Assembly (NCBI GenBank): GCA_905372305.1
Contig: CAJPOP010000001.1
Coordinates: 186,001 to 250,000 of the forward strand
Direction of reading: 5' to 3'
Length of the DNA stretch: 64,000 nt
Source of the DNA: Candidatus Saccharimonadota bacterium
Lineage (GTDB): Bacteria > Patescibacteriota > Saccharimonadia > Saccharimonadales > Saccharimonadaceae
Of this stretch, positions 27,943-35,014 are shown piece by piece. A program made the position numbers and the translations under genes. Each line of letters opens with the position of its first letter. Positions within the stretch are counted from its first letter, which is position 1. The notes beneath the pieces are model-generated. The model was given only the letters and a program-made list of their open reading frames with translations. It was not told the origin of the DNA and did no database searches.

Positions 27943-28134
27943 TCACCAGCGCCGGGCGCGCCATCGCCACACGGCCGCACCCGCACCGGCTCCCGCGCCC
28001 AGGACCAGGACCCACCAGTAGCGGCAGGCCAGCTCGACCGCCCAGACCAGTAGCACCACCCCGGCGAAGACGTACAGGCAGCTGCGGAAGAAGGCGGCCG
28101 CCAAACCTCCGGGCCCGTGCGAACTCGACATCAT
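27943..28134 (-). CDS. Small membrane protein of the transfer operon
   Basis: 63 residues with one or two hydrophobic helices (FFRSCLYVFAGVVLLVWAVE and WWVLVLGAGAGAGAAV) and a basic end. AAAGGAGC lies just before the ATG, close to the stop of the methyltransferase gene. It may be a membrane partner of the soluble VirD4-like ATPase (position-based guess). Confidence 0.55.
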   Translation of the reverse strand: MMSSSHGPGGLAAAFFRSCLYVFAGVVLLVWAVELACRYWWVLVLGAGAGAGAAVWRWRARRW

Positions 28135-28143
28135 CTGCTCCTT

Positions 28144-28788
28144 TCATGACCGCTCCTTCGAATCCGTCGCGGGCCCCGTCGCCCTGGCGTCGCCGGGCAC
28201 CCGGTAGCCCCAGCGGGCCAAGGAGACGGTCGAGTCCACCTCCGCGCCCCAGACGTCCCAGTGGCGGCGGGACGGCGCCGGACGGCGGGCGAACAGCTCC
28301 AGGTACGGGCCCTCGCCGACCAGGCGCTCCACGATCTGGTGGATCTCCTCCGGCTTGTGCGAGTGCTCCTGCAACGGGTGGAACCCCCAGTTGGGCTGGC
28401 AGCGGAAGGCCACCTTGGCCCGACCCCGCACCCCCAGAAGCAGCAGCTCCCCGGCATTGCGGAAGGTGTTACCCAGGCTGTAGCGAGGCTTGGCCCAGAA
28501 GTAGAAGCTGGTGTAGGCGAACCCCCAGGACTCCAGCACCCGGATACCCAGCGGCACCGTCGCCGTGGTCACCCACAAGAAGCAGAACGACTGCTCCGCC
28601 GCCACCTCGCGCACCGCCGCGCCCAGGCCCAGGATGCGCTCATCCGACATCAGGGCGTAATGCTGGACCGCTCCGAAGCGGCCCGTCTGCTGCGACCGCC
28701 ACGGCGGATCGGCCAGCACCGCCCTATACGCGCCGGGCTGCGGCTCGCGCACCGCCCCGGCCACTCGTTTCCTCGTCTCGTCACTCAT
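28144..28788 (-). CDS. MT-A70 family adenine methyltransferase
   Basis: 214 residues from the ATG at 28788, which has AAGGAG upstream. The catalytic motif is VLADPPWRSQQTG, and the later segments FCFLWVTTATVPLGIRVLESWGF, FYFWAKPRYSLGNTFRN and FHPLQEHSHKPEEIHQIVERL match MT-A70-type N6-adenine methyltransferases. No cognate restriction gene is adjacent, so it is an orphan enzyme that may protect the element or alter host regulation. The upstream in-frame extension is rejected because it lacks a start signal. Confidence 0.88.
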   Translation of the reverse strand: MSDETRKRVAGAVREPQPGAYRAVLADPPWRSQQTGRFGAVQHYALMSDERILGLGAAVREVAAEQSFCFLWVTTATVPLGIRVLESWGFAYTSFYFWAKPRYSLGNTFRNAGELLLLGVRGRAKVAFRCQPNWGFHPLQEHSHKPEEIHQIVERLVGEGPYLELFARRPAPSRRHWDVWGAEVDSTVSLARWGYRVPGDARATGPATDSKERS

Positions 28789-29060
28789 AATAGACTCCTT
28801 TCTCAATTGCTTACGATTACCTTTACTTCTCCCGGACGGAAGACAACCGCCCTCACACCCATTACGAACCCGGAACCCGATCCTGTGAACCCCAACCCAT
28901 CCCGCAACACCAACCGACCCGACACCCACGGCCAGCCGACCCCGAACCCCGCCGACCGGATAACCACCCGGCCGACCGCACCGGCACGGGCCAGCAGAAA
29001 ACGGCCGCCAAAACACCCGCTGTACTTTCCACAACAACCCGCCACGACAAGACCAGGGTC
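28789..29060. other. Intergenic region, no gene seen
   Basis: 272 bp between two minus-strand genes. It is C-rich on the plus strand and supports no convincing start signal in any frame; the upstream leader of the MT-A70 gene lies here. Confidence 0.4.
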
Positions 29061-29384
29061 TTACTCATTCCCATACCGTCGTGCCGCCCGCTGTATGGCA
29101 CGGGCGGCTTGCAGGGCGGCCTGGTCCTGCTGCCACTTGAGCCCGGCGGCGCGGCGGGCGATGTCCCATTGCTCCTGCGCCCGATCGGCGTCGATAGCGG
29201 GCGGGCGCAGCGGCCGCGACTGCCGGGCCGGCGGCCTGCTGTTGCCCTTCTGCCGGGTCGGGCGCAACAGGGTCAAGACGGCGGCCAGCAGGACCAGGGC
29301 CGCGACGACGGCCAGGACGACGAAGACGATGACACCGGGACTGGTGCCGGTGGCGTGTTCGATGCTGTCGGTGATGGTGCTCAT
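29061..29384 (-). CDS. Small single-pass membrane protein, unknown
   Basis: 107 residues from the ATG at 29384 (MSTITDSIEHATG), with AAGGAGCA upstream. One strong membrane helix (GVIVFVVLAVVAALVLLAAV) is followed by a basic, Gln/Ala-rich helical tail. It lies between the MT-A70 gene and another small ORF in the element. No family recognised. Confidence 0.6.
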   Translation of the reverse strand: MSTITDSIEHATGTSPGVIVFVVLAVVAALVLLAAVLTLLRPTRQKGNSRPPARQSRPLRPPAIDADRAQEQWDIARRAAGLKWQQDQAALQAARAIQRAARRYGNE

Positions 29385-29425
29385 GACGGATTGCTCCTTG
29401 TCGTGATGGCGGACGGTGGTGTCGT

Positions 29426-29740
29426 TCAGAATTCGGCGATGTCCTGGGCGGCGCTCAGGGCGTAGGCCCGGATGATGGCCTGGTAGTAGGGGTCGCCGGC
29501 GGGGGCGACCTGATGGGCCTGCTCGGCCAGGCCGACCAGGGCGGCGGCGTTGTTCAGAGCGCCGGCGGCCAGGACCGCGCGGACCTGGTCCCTGGCATGG
29601 ATCACCTCGGCCCGGCCGAGGACGGCATCGGTGCGCCGACGGGTGGCGCGAGCCACCGCCCGGGAGGAAGGAACGAAGGACGCCAGGCCAGTGGCGTAGG
29701 AGTCGGGCTCGGGAGTCTGGGGGATGAGACCGGTGGACAT
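29426..29740 (-). CDS. Small alanine-rich protein, unknown
   Basis: 104 residues from the ATG at 29740 (MSTGLIPQTPEPD), preceded by GGAAC. Mostly helical and Ala-rich (DQVRAVLAAGALNNAAALVG). Frequently paired with small membrane proteins in such elements by position; no family recognised. Confidence 0.55.
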   Translation of the reverse strand: MSTGLIPQTPEPDSYATGLASFVPSSRAVARATRRRTDAVLGRAEVIHARDQVRAVLAAGALNNAAALVGLAEQAHQVAPAGDPYYQAIIRAYALSAAQDIAEF

Positions 29741-30123
29741 GATCGGGTTCCTTTCGGTGCTCCATCCAGCCGCCGGAGAGCCGCCTGGTGCGCCCTCCTG
29801 GTGGTTGATAACGGCCGGTTCGGATGCAACGAAGGTAAACCGTTGGAATCCCAAGACAAAGCATAAGCGTGATAACATCGGACAGGCCGCGGGATACCCC
29901 GGGTCCAGGGGCTCTCGGAACCCGGCGCTCGGCCTGGGGCGCGCCGTTGAGACCTCCGCGAGAGGGGCGTCCTGCCGGGGCGGGATGGGAGTGCGGGGAG
30001 CGCCTCCGGCTCTCCCCGCCCGTTCAGGAGCACGATGGCGGGGGCGGGGCGCCGGTCCGGGCCGACAAGTACCGGCCGCGGCATGACGGACAGCCGGAGA
30101 CGAGCGCGAGGAGAGTGAGCGGG
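29741..30123. other. Divergent intergenic region with an imperfect hairpin
   Basis: About 380 bp between divergent genes. It contains an imperfect GC-rich inverted repeat (GCGGGGAG near 29994, CTCTCCCCGC near 30010), and possible -10 sequences in the only AT-rich part (~29,820-29,880). No gene is supported: open frames here lack ribosome sites. Confidence 0.4.
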
Positions 30124-30549
30124 ATGATCGCGGAGGAGACGACGGGCGACGATGCCGAGGACAGCGGTGCCGGGGCGCGGGCCGCCGACCCGGCGCAGGA
30201 CGAGCCGGATGCGGGACCGGCCGGCTCTCCCGTGCGGCGCTACCCCGACTACCTCATGGACTTCCCACCCGACCTGCCTCCGGAGCAGGTCCGGCGATGG
30301 CAGCGGTTCTTCGACCTGCGCGAGGACATCCTGCTGGACTACGGCTACCAGACGGCCCGGGCGTACTGGGGCGACCTACAGGACATCTTCGAGTGGGCCG
30401 TAGAGCGCGACAAGGACGTCCTGGCCCTCACCGGCCGCGACCTGCGCCAGTACCGCGCCCTGCTGCGCAGACGCAAGTACAGCGAAGCCACCATCCGACG
30501 ACGGATGGTGGCCTGGAGGAAGATGGAGGAGAGGATGAAGGAGGAGTGA
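30124..30549 (+). CDS. Stand-alone integrase core-binding (SAM-like) domain protein
   Basis: 141 residues from an ATG at 30124 behind GAGGAGAG. The acidic N-terminus is followed by a segment like the core-binding domain of tyrosine recombinases (RRWQRFFDLREDILLDYGYQ ... TARAYWGDLQDIFEWAVERD ... LTGRDLRQYRALLRRRKYSE). The catalytic domain with the Arg-His-Arg-Tyr set is absent. Either a DNA-binding accessory factor or a remnant of an integrase. Confidence 0.6.
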   Translation: MIAEETTGDDAEDSGAGARAADPAQDEPDAGPAGSPVRRYPDYLMDFPPDLPPEQVRRWQRFFDLREDILLDYGYQTARAYWGDLQDIFEWAVERDKDVLALTGRDLRQYRALLRRRKYSEATIRRRMVAWRKMEERMKEE

Positions 30550-31050
30550 GAGGCGGAGTGACCAGCGTACCGTCAGATGATGGAGCGATGACGGGATGTC
30601 AGCTCTAGCCCGGAATCTTGTCTACTCGCTCGGATGACAGGATGTTTGGGTGTTGAGCATGGAGCCAGGCGGTGACGATCCCCGTCTGAGCGTGGGTCAA
30701 TCAGACGATCATCGCGGGGCTATCGGTCCGATCTCCACTGGTTCAGGTGGGTGAGGCTGTTCTGGCGGCGTCTGTCACAGGTCGCGACGTCTATACACAC
30801 CGTCCCCTACGAGAACCAAGCGACCTCGGCCCCGCCCTGAGTACACGGCTAGCTGTATACCGCAGCATCGTGACGATCGAGATCGCCAGAGTGGCACCGG
30901 CTACCGCGAGCATCCAGTACTGACACCACAACGGTGGACGGCGCCCCACCCAACGAGAGATCCTCCCCACGGACCGGACCGACCGCCATAGCACAAGAAC
31001 AGCCACGACACGCCGTGGTGTCTCAGAAATGAGACAAAACCCGAGAAGCC
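30550..31050. other. Gene-poor stretch of the element
   Basis: About 500 bp with no well-supported gene. A minus-strand frame at 30791-31006 could encode 71 residues with one membrane helix (MLAVAGATLAISIVTMLRY) but has no clear ribosome site. The cassette promoter begins at the right edge. Composition shifts from GC-rich to mixed along this stretch. Confidence 0.35.
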
Positions 31051-31051
31051 C

Positions 31052-31081
31052 TTGACAACCAGAAGAGGCAAGCTATATACT
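31052..31081 (+). promoter_or_regulatory. Consensus sigma70-type promoter of the four-gene cassette
   Basis: TTGACA at 31052-31057, an 18-nt spacer, TATACT at 31076-31081; transcription should start near 31088. This is one of the best matches to a housekeeping promoter in the window and puts a ~110-nt folded leader on the mRNA. Confidence 0.75.
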
Positions 31082-31095
31082 CCGCATGATACAAA

Positions 31096-31192
31096 TCTCA
31101 CCAGAACCGATGGCTCAGGGGTCAGGATCGGCACGATGGTGCGGAAAAGATGGGTGCGGATCCTGACCAGTCCGAGGGTCTTCCTGGTGAGA
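31096..31192 (+). ncRNA. Structured 5' leader RNA of the cassette
   Basis: Two nested stems. Outer: TCTCACCAG (31096-31104) with CTGGTGAGA (31184-31192), 9 bp. Inner: GGTCAGGATCGGCAC (31120-31134) with GTGCGGATCCTGACC (31154-31168), 15 positions with one G-G mismatch and a 19-nt loop. The outer 3' strand lies against the ribosome site of the leader ORF (GAGAAAGG), so folding could gate translation. It may be a cis-regulatory element or a processed small RNA; no T-run terminator is seen. Confidence 0.6.
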
Positions 31193-31200
31193 AAGGCTCA

Positions 31201-31248
31201 ATGAACAACACCAAGGAAGAATTGCATTCAAATGAAACCATACATTAA
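31201..31248 (+). CDS. Possible 15-residue leader peptide
   Basis: ATG at 31201 with AAAGG 5 nt upstream encodes MNNTKEELHSNETIH and stops at 31246-31248, overlapping the radical SAM start at 31232 in another frame. Translation could control access to that start or allow reinitiation. Supported only by position and the ribosome site. Confidence 0.4.
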   Translation: MNNTKEELHSNETIH

Positions 31249-32245
31249 TGTAGATTTACTATCTCAATCGCTCCGACGGCGTACTGTTGATACAGTTAAT
31301 AAGAAAATTCGCCTAGCGAAAATTTCTGGCTCAAAACAGGAAAATGATATAATTTCACCTGTAAATTGTAATGGATTTGGTCGCATTCATCATTTTCAGT
31401 TTAACCGATTTGATGAATGGCCGGTAGATCCTTTACCTATGGCACCTGCTGCAAAGTACCTCGACATTACACCAATTCAAGATATGACTGCAGAAGTTTT
31501 TCAACTTGCTTCTTGTAATTTTCGGTGCTGGTATTGTTTTGTGCCATATTCTCTCCTCAGCCCCAATTATAATAATTCAGAATGGAAAAGTTGCGAAGAG
31601 CTTGTAAGTATGTATTCGAATATTTCTCTGTCGCAAAGGCCTAAAATTATTGATTGTTCTGGAGGCCATCCAGAACTAGCCCCAGAGTGGATACCATGGA
31701 TGATGGAGGCTCTTATTAATCAAGAAATGGCTAGTTCAACATTTCTATGGTCAGATGATAATCTGAGCACTGATTTTATGTGGCGCTACTTAACTGACGA
31801 TCAACTTGAACTGATTGCCTCATACCCTGGGTATGCACGAGTCGCATGCTTTAAAGGCTTTGATTATGAGAGTTTCTCATACAACACTAGTGCGAGTCCC
31901 GAACTGTACGATAGGCAATTTGATCTGTTTTCAAGATTGCTAGATCTACAAATCGATTTATACGCTTACGTAACTTTTACTAGTAAGCCATTGTCGAATA
32001 TTACAGATAAAATAAATCTTTTCATCGATCGTCTCCAAAGTATTGATCCTATGTTACCTTTACGAACTGTGCCTATCAAAATATTGCCTTTTGGAGTGAC
32101 TTTGACACGAGTATCAGATCTATTTATGAAAGAAGCCGATAAGTGGCAAACAATAGCAATGAGAGCGTGGGTAGATGAATTACAAAAACGTTTTTCTTCT
32201 CAAGATCTCAGTTTAAATATTTCAGAAGTGAGGTTTTCAGGATGA
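31232..32245 (+). CDS. Radical SAM protein of the four-gene cassette
   Basis: 337 residues. The [4Fe-4S]-binding motif is C95-x3-C99-x2-C102 (CNFRCWYC), followed by a glycine-rich SGGHPEL in place of the usual GGEP. Substrate unknown. The next gene starts within its last 4 bases (ATGA). AT-rich, unlike the GC-rich genes around it. The sequence does not match QueE, MiaB-like or other radical SAM groups I recognise. A role in modifying a nucleotide or nucleic acid is inferred from the neighbours. Confidence 0.8.
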   Translation: MKPYINVDLLSQSLRRRTVDTVNKKIRLAKISGSKQENDIISPVNCNGFGRIHHFQFNRFDEWPVDPLPMAPAAKYLDITPIQDMTAEVFQLASCNFRCWYCFVPYSLLSPNYNNSEWKSCEELVSMYSNISLSQRPKIIDCSGGHPELAPEWIPWMMEALINQEMASSTFLWSDDNLSTDFMWRYLTDDQLELIASYPGYARVACFKGFDYESFSYNTSASPELYDRQFDLFSRLLDLQIDLYAYVTFTSKPLSNITDKINLFIDRLQSIDPMLPLRTVPIKILPFGVTLTRVSDLFMKEADKWQTIAMRAWVDELQKRFSSQDLSLNISEVRFSG

Positions 32246-33420
32246 GTTTAGATGATTTCAATAACGATTCTTATCGTCAATTATGCGAGTTTTATATGAA
32301 GCAACTAAAAATTAGTTGCTTCCAATGTCTATGTCGAGAAATGCACGGTTGTTACCCCTTAATGATCCAGCGACTCATAAAGGCCACGGGAATTAAGTGT
32401 GAACCATGCGAATTACATAGAACGTTTTATGGTTGGAACACTCCATTAATAACTCCACCATTTCCACATATCATAGACGGGGATTGGAGGTATAGCACGC
32501 CTACTACTGCTCGTCTTATTGACTTTGCTCACCGAAGCCAAGGTCGCACAGCCGCTTGTATTCATCTCGGGTCCCCGTCCACCTACAAAACAGCTCTCGC
32601 CTCTTTTCCGGGAACAGGATATCATTACCTTTATGATCGTAACGCTCTACTCCATAGAGTGAACAATTTTATTCCGCCCGCATTTTCAGGATTTGATGTC
32701 GCGTTCCTAGATCCCCCATGGTATAAAGATGAAACCTATCTGTTTCTCAGAATTGCCTCAGATATGTTGTCGTCTGATGGGATTGCACTTGTTGCGCAAC
32801 CTAGTATATTAACTAGGCCTAACGTTCAAATTGAACGTTATAAATTTCTTGAATTTGCAAGAAGCCTAGGCTTCTTATTGATTGGAGAACTCAAAAATTT
32901 TCTTCGCTATGAGACACCACACTTTGAGTATGTAACTCTTAAAAAAACTCTGCGCATTCCTGTTCCCTCAGATTGGCGAACTGGCGACCTCATCGTTCTT
33001 TCGCTTACTCGAAAGTCAAAAATCATCAATGACAGTATTGAATGTTCGTATGAACGTGAATGGATCGAAAAATGCGTAGGTCCAGTACGCTTTATGATAC
33101 GAGAAGTTGATGATTTTCCACCATTTTATCCAATCAATTCAGATTGTGTAGCAAGATCTGTCAGCAGGAGAGATATTTTGAAAGAAAAAGTTGGCGTGTG
33201 GACGTCAGGTAATCGCATATTCGGTTGCAATAGCGTGGATGATACATTAATCATTCTGTCTCAATTCAACTTACTGTTGAGGCGTTGTGAGTTGAAAAAA
33301 TCAACTGTAACAAAAATATTGATTGACAGCGGACTTGATGAGGCTTGCGCCCTAGTATCATCACAGAGTATAGTTGAAGATATGATGGAACATCTGCAGC
33401 ATGGATATGGATCGGTGTAG
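32242..33420 (+). CDS. Cys-rich methyltransferase-like protein with DPPWY motif
   Basis: 392 residues. The N-terminal cluster C15, C26, C29, C31, C37, C53, C56 suggests a metal-binding finger or Fe-S site. A Rossmann-like region (AACIHLGSPSTYKTAL, a degenerate SAM-binding loop) precedes FDVAFLDPPWY (DPPWY 157-161), the catalytic motif type of amino-methyltransferases acting on DNA or RNA bases. The C-terminal ~150 residues are unassigned. It is translationally coupled to the radical SAM gene. The weak motif I leaves open whether it still binds SAM. Confidence 0.7.
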   Translation: MSLDDFNNDSYRQLCEFYMKQLKISCFQCLCREMHGCYPLMIQRLIKATGIKCEPCELHRTFYGWNTPLITPPFPHIIDGDWRYSTPTTARLIDFAHRSQGRTAACIHLGSPSTYKTALASFPGTGYHYLYDRNALLHRVNNFIPPAFSGFDVAFLDPPWYKDETYLFLRIASDMLSSDGIALVAQPSILTRPNVQIERYKFLEFARSLGFLLIGELKNFLRYETPHFEYVTLKKTLRIPVPSDWRTGDLIVLSLTRKSKIINDSIECSYEREWIEKCVGPVRFMIREVDDFPPFYPINSDCVARSVSRRDILKEKVGVWTSGNRIFGCNSVDDTLIILSQFNLLLRRCELKKSTVTKILIDSGLDEACALVSSQSIVEDMMEHLQHGYGSV

Positions 33421-33922
33421 AATAGTGTATCAGTTTTTTGATTGGCCTCAGGACATGAAATCTGTTATTCCACCTAAAATGATTTCAAAATCAATGCAAG
33501 AAGAACTACATGCCATAGCTATCGGGCACAGAAAATTCCATTTAGCACTTATGAGGGAGCCTTTCCTTTCAGCCATACTTAATGGAAGTAAAACGGTAGA
33601 GTCTCGTTTTTCTAGAAATCGAATTTCTCCTTGGGGTAGTGTGGATAGCGGAGATTTGATTTTATTCGCCAAACTAGGTGGAATAGTAGTTTCTTATGCT
33701 AAAGCATTAGAAGCGCACTACATAATTATGTCAGAACACTCCAGAGACTACATTGAGACAAACTACGGTGAACGTATTTGCAGTTCACTAGATCCGGAGT
33801 TTTGGCAAAAAAAATCGAAAAGCAAGTATGCTACATTGATCGAGCTGGGGCCAGTTACTTCCTGTGAGGCAGTAAAGTTTAGGAAACGAGACCAGCGAGC
33901 ATGGATTTCATGGAGGTTTTAA
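33401..33922 (+). CDS. ASCH-domain protein
   Basis: 173 residues; residues ~45-110 contain the ASCH signature (LMREPFLSAILNGSKTVESR). ASCH/EVE-PUA-like folds bind RNA or modified bases; some are nucleases or amidohydrolases. The start overlaps the previous gene by 20 nt. In context it may read or process the modified product of the cassette (inference). The stop is directly followed by the kinase start. Confidence 0.75.
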   Translation: MDMDRCRIVYQFFDWPQDMKSVIPPKMISKSMQEELHAIAIGHRKFHLALMREPFLSAILNGSKTVESRFSRNRISPWGSVDSGDLILFAKLGGIVVSYAKALEAHYIIMSEHSRDYIETNYGERICSSLDPEFWQKKSKSKYATLIELGPVTSCEAVKFRKRDQRAWISWRF

Positions 33923-34444
33923 TTGGAAAATATTGTCCTGTTTGCGGGACCCATAGGTTCTGGCAAAACAACTATAGCTCAAGCCACTGCTGCGCTAATA
34001 CCTAAGGCAGTACAAGTATCTTTTAGTGACGGATTAAAGATGCTTGCCTGTAATGAAAATATACCTATCTACAGCAGGTCAGATCTGCAGGTGTTTGGTG
34101 AGTCTATTGCATATTCTCGATGGAGAGACTTATTTGTAATGACATTAGAGTGTAAGAGGGTTCCTGAAACAAACCTTTTCTTAATTGACGGGCTTAGGCA
34201 TCCCCATATTTTAGAAGGCATTCGCAGTGATGGGCATAAGGTGCTTCTATTATATCTTAATCCTGGAGAAAAAATAATTAATCGACGAAGAAGCAAAAGA
34301 GGAGACTCTAATATATCAGATAGACATGTTTCAGAGACTCATCATCGTGACCTAGAAAGGTTGGCCGATTTAAGTATGCGCGGAAAGCTTGCTTCGAGTT
34401 CTAGTGCCCGTGCAATCGCTGAATTTATTAAATCATACTTCTAA
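33923..34444 (+). CDS. P-loop kinase (dNMP-kinase-like)
   Basis: 173 residues from a TTG immediately after the preceding TAA, with TGGAGG 7 nt upstream. Walker A GPIGSGKTT at residues 8-16, a strand NLFLIDGLRHPHILEGIR like the second motif of nucleotide kinases, and a lid-like basic region INRRRSKRGDSNISDRH. It resembles deoxynucleoside-monophosphate kinases of phages that make modified DNA, which suggests phosphorylation of a modified nucleotide. Last gene of the cassette. Confidence 0.7.
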   Translation: MENIVLFAGPIGSGKTTIAQATAALIPKAVQVSFSDGLKMLACNENIPIYSRSDLQVFGESIAYSRWRDLFVMTLECKRVPETNLFLIDGLRHPHILEGIRSDGHKVLLLYLNPGEKIINRRRSKRGDSNISDRHVSETHHRDLERLADLSMRGKLASSSSARAIAEFIKSYF

Positions 34445-34566
34445 TTTTCTGTTTTTCTCTTCAAGGAGTAGGTAAGGGTGATAATAGGAAGGTTATTCAG
34501 AGACAGGTTTGGAGGTATAGAGCATAATTGTACATTGTTCGTATGTATACGTGAGCTGGCTGTTTG

Positions 34567-34875
34567 TTATTTCAAGCCTCGCACCAACTCCTCCAGCGAG
34601 ATGTCAAGCGCCTGAGTCAGAGCAACGAGTGTACGCAACCGTGGGTTCATGGGTGTACCGGGCTTAGACTCGCCCTTTTCGAACTTCTGGTAGGTGTAAG
34701 TGCTGATGCCGGCGGCATGCGCCAGAGCCTCCTGGCTGAGTCCCTGGGCTACGCGAGCGCGCTGCAGACGCAGACCCAGCTCACGGGCGATCGACCACCA
34801 CTCCTGGTCGTCGTCCGGTTGCTGAGATGTGCTCACACGTCCAGCGTCCAAGGGGAGCGGACTTGGCACCACCAT
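34567..34875 (-). CDS. XRE-family transcriptional regulator
   Basis: 102 residues with a helix-turn-helix (LRLQRARVAQGLSQEALAHA, AGISTYTYQKFEKGESKPGT) and LTQALDISLEELVRGL. GC-rich, actinobacterial in style. It faces the cassette convergently. A perfect palindrome overlaps its ATG, suggesting autoregulation. Confidence 0.85.
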   Translation of the reverse strand: MVVPSPLPLDAGRVSTSQQPDDDQEWWSIARELGLRLQRARVAQGLSQEALAHAAGISTYTYQKFEKGESKPGTPMNPRLRTLVALTQALDISLEELVRGLK

Positions 34876-34885
34876 ACATGTATGG
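34872..34885. promoter_or_regulatory. Palindromic operator candidate
   Basis: CCATACATGTATGG is a perfect 14-bp palindrome that includes the XRE start codon (34873-34875). Such dyads are typical binding sites of XRE dimers; binding is inferred. Confidence 0.45.
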
Positions 34886-35014
34886 CAATCTATGGGTGAT
34901 GTCGAGACGAGAGGAGGCGAGCGCCCATGGGTGGCGACTGAGCACGAGAGGAGGTCTCCTTACGAGACCTCGTGAGTCCTACGGTTACGTCCTGTAGCCG
35001 ATAGACGGCGTCCG

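Noticed and set aside
25402..28790. Several long plus-strand ORFs opposite the transfer genes
   Set aside because: GC-driven shadow frames with no domains; the minus-strand genes are tightly coupled and recognisable.
30901..31134. 77-residue minus-strand ORF over the cassette promoter
   Set aside because: Runs through the consensus promoter and folded leader, without a ribosome site.
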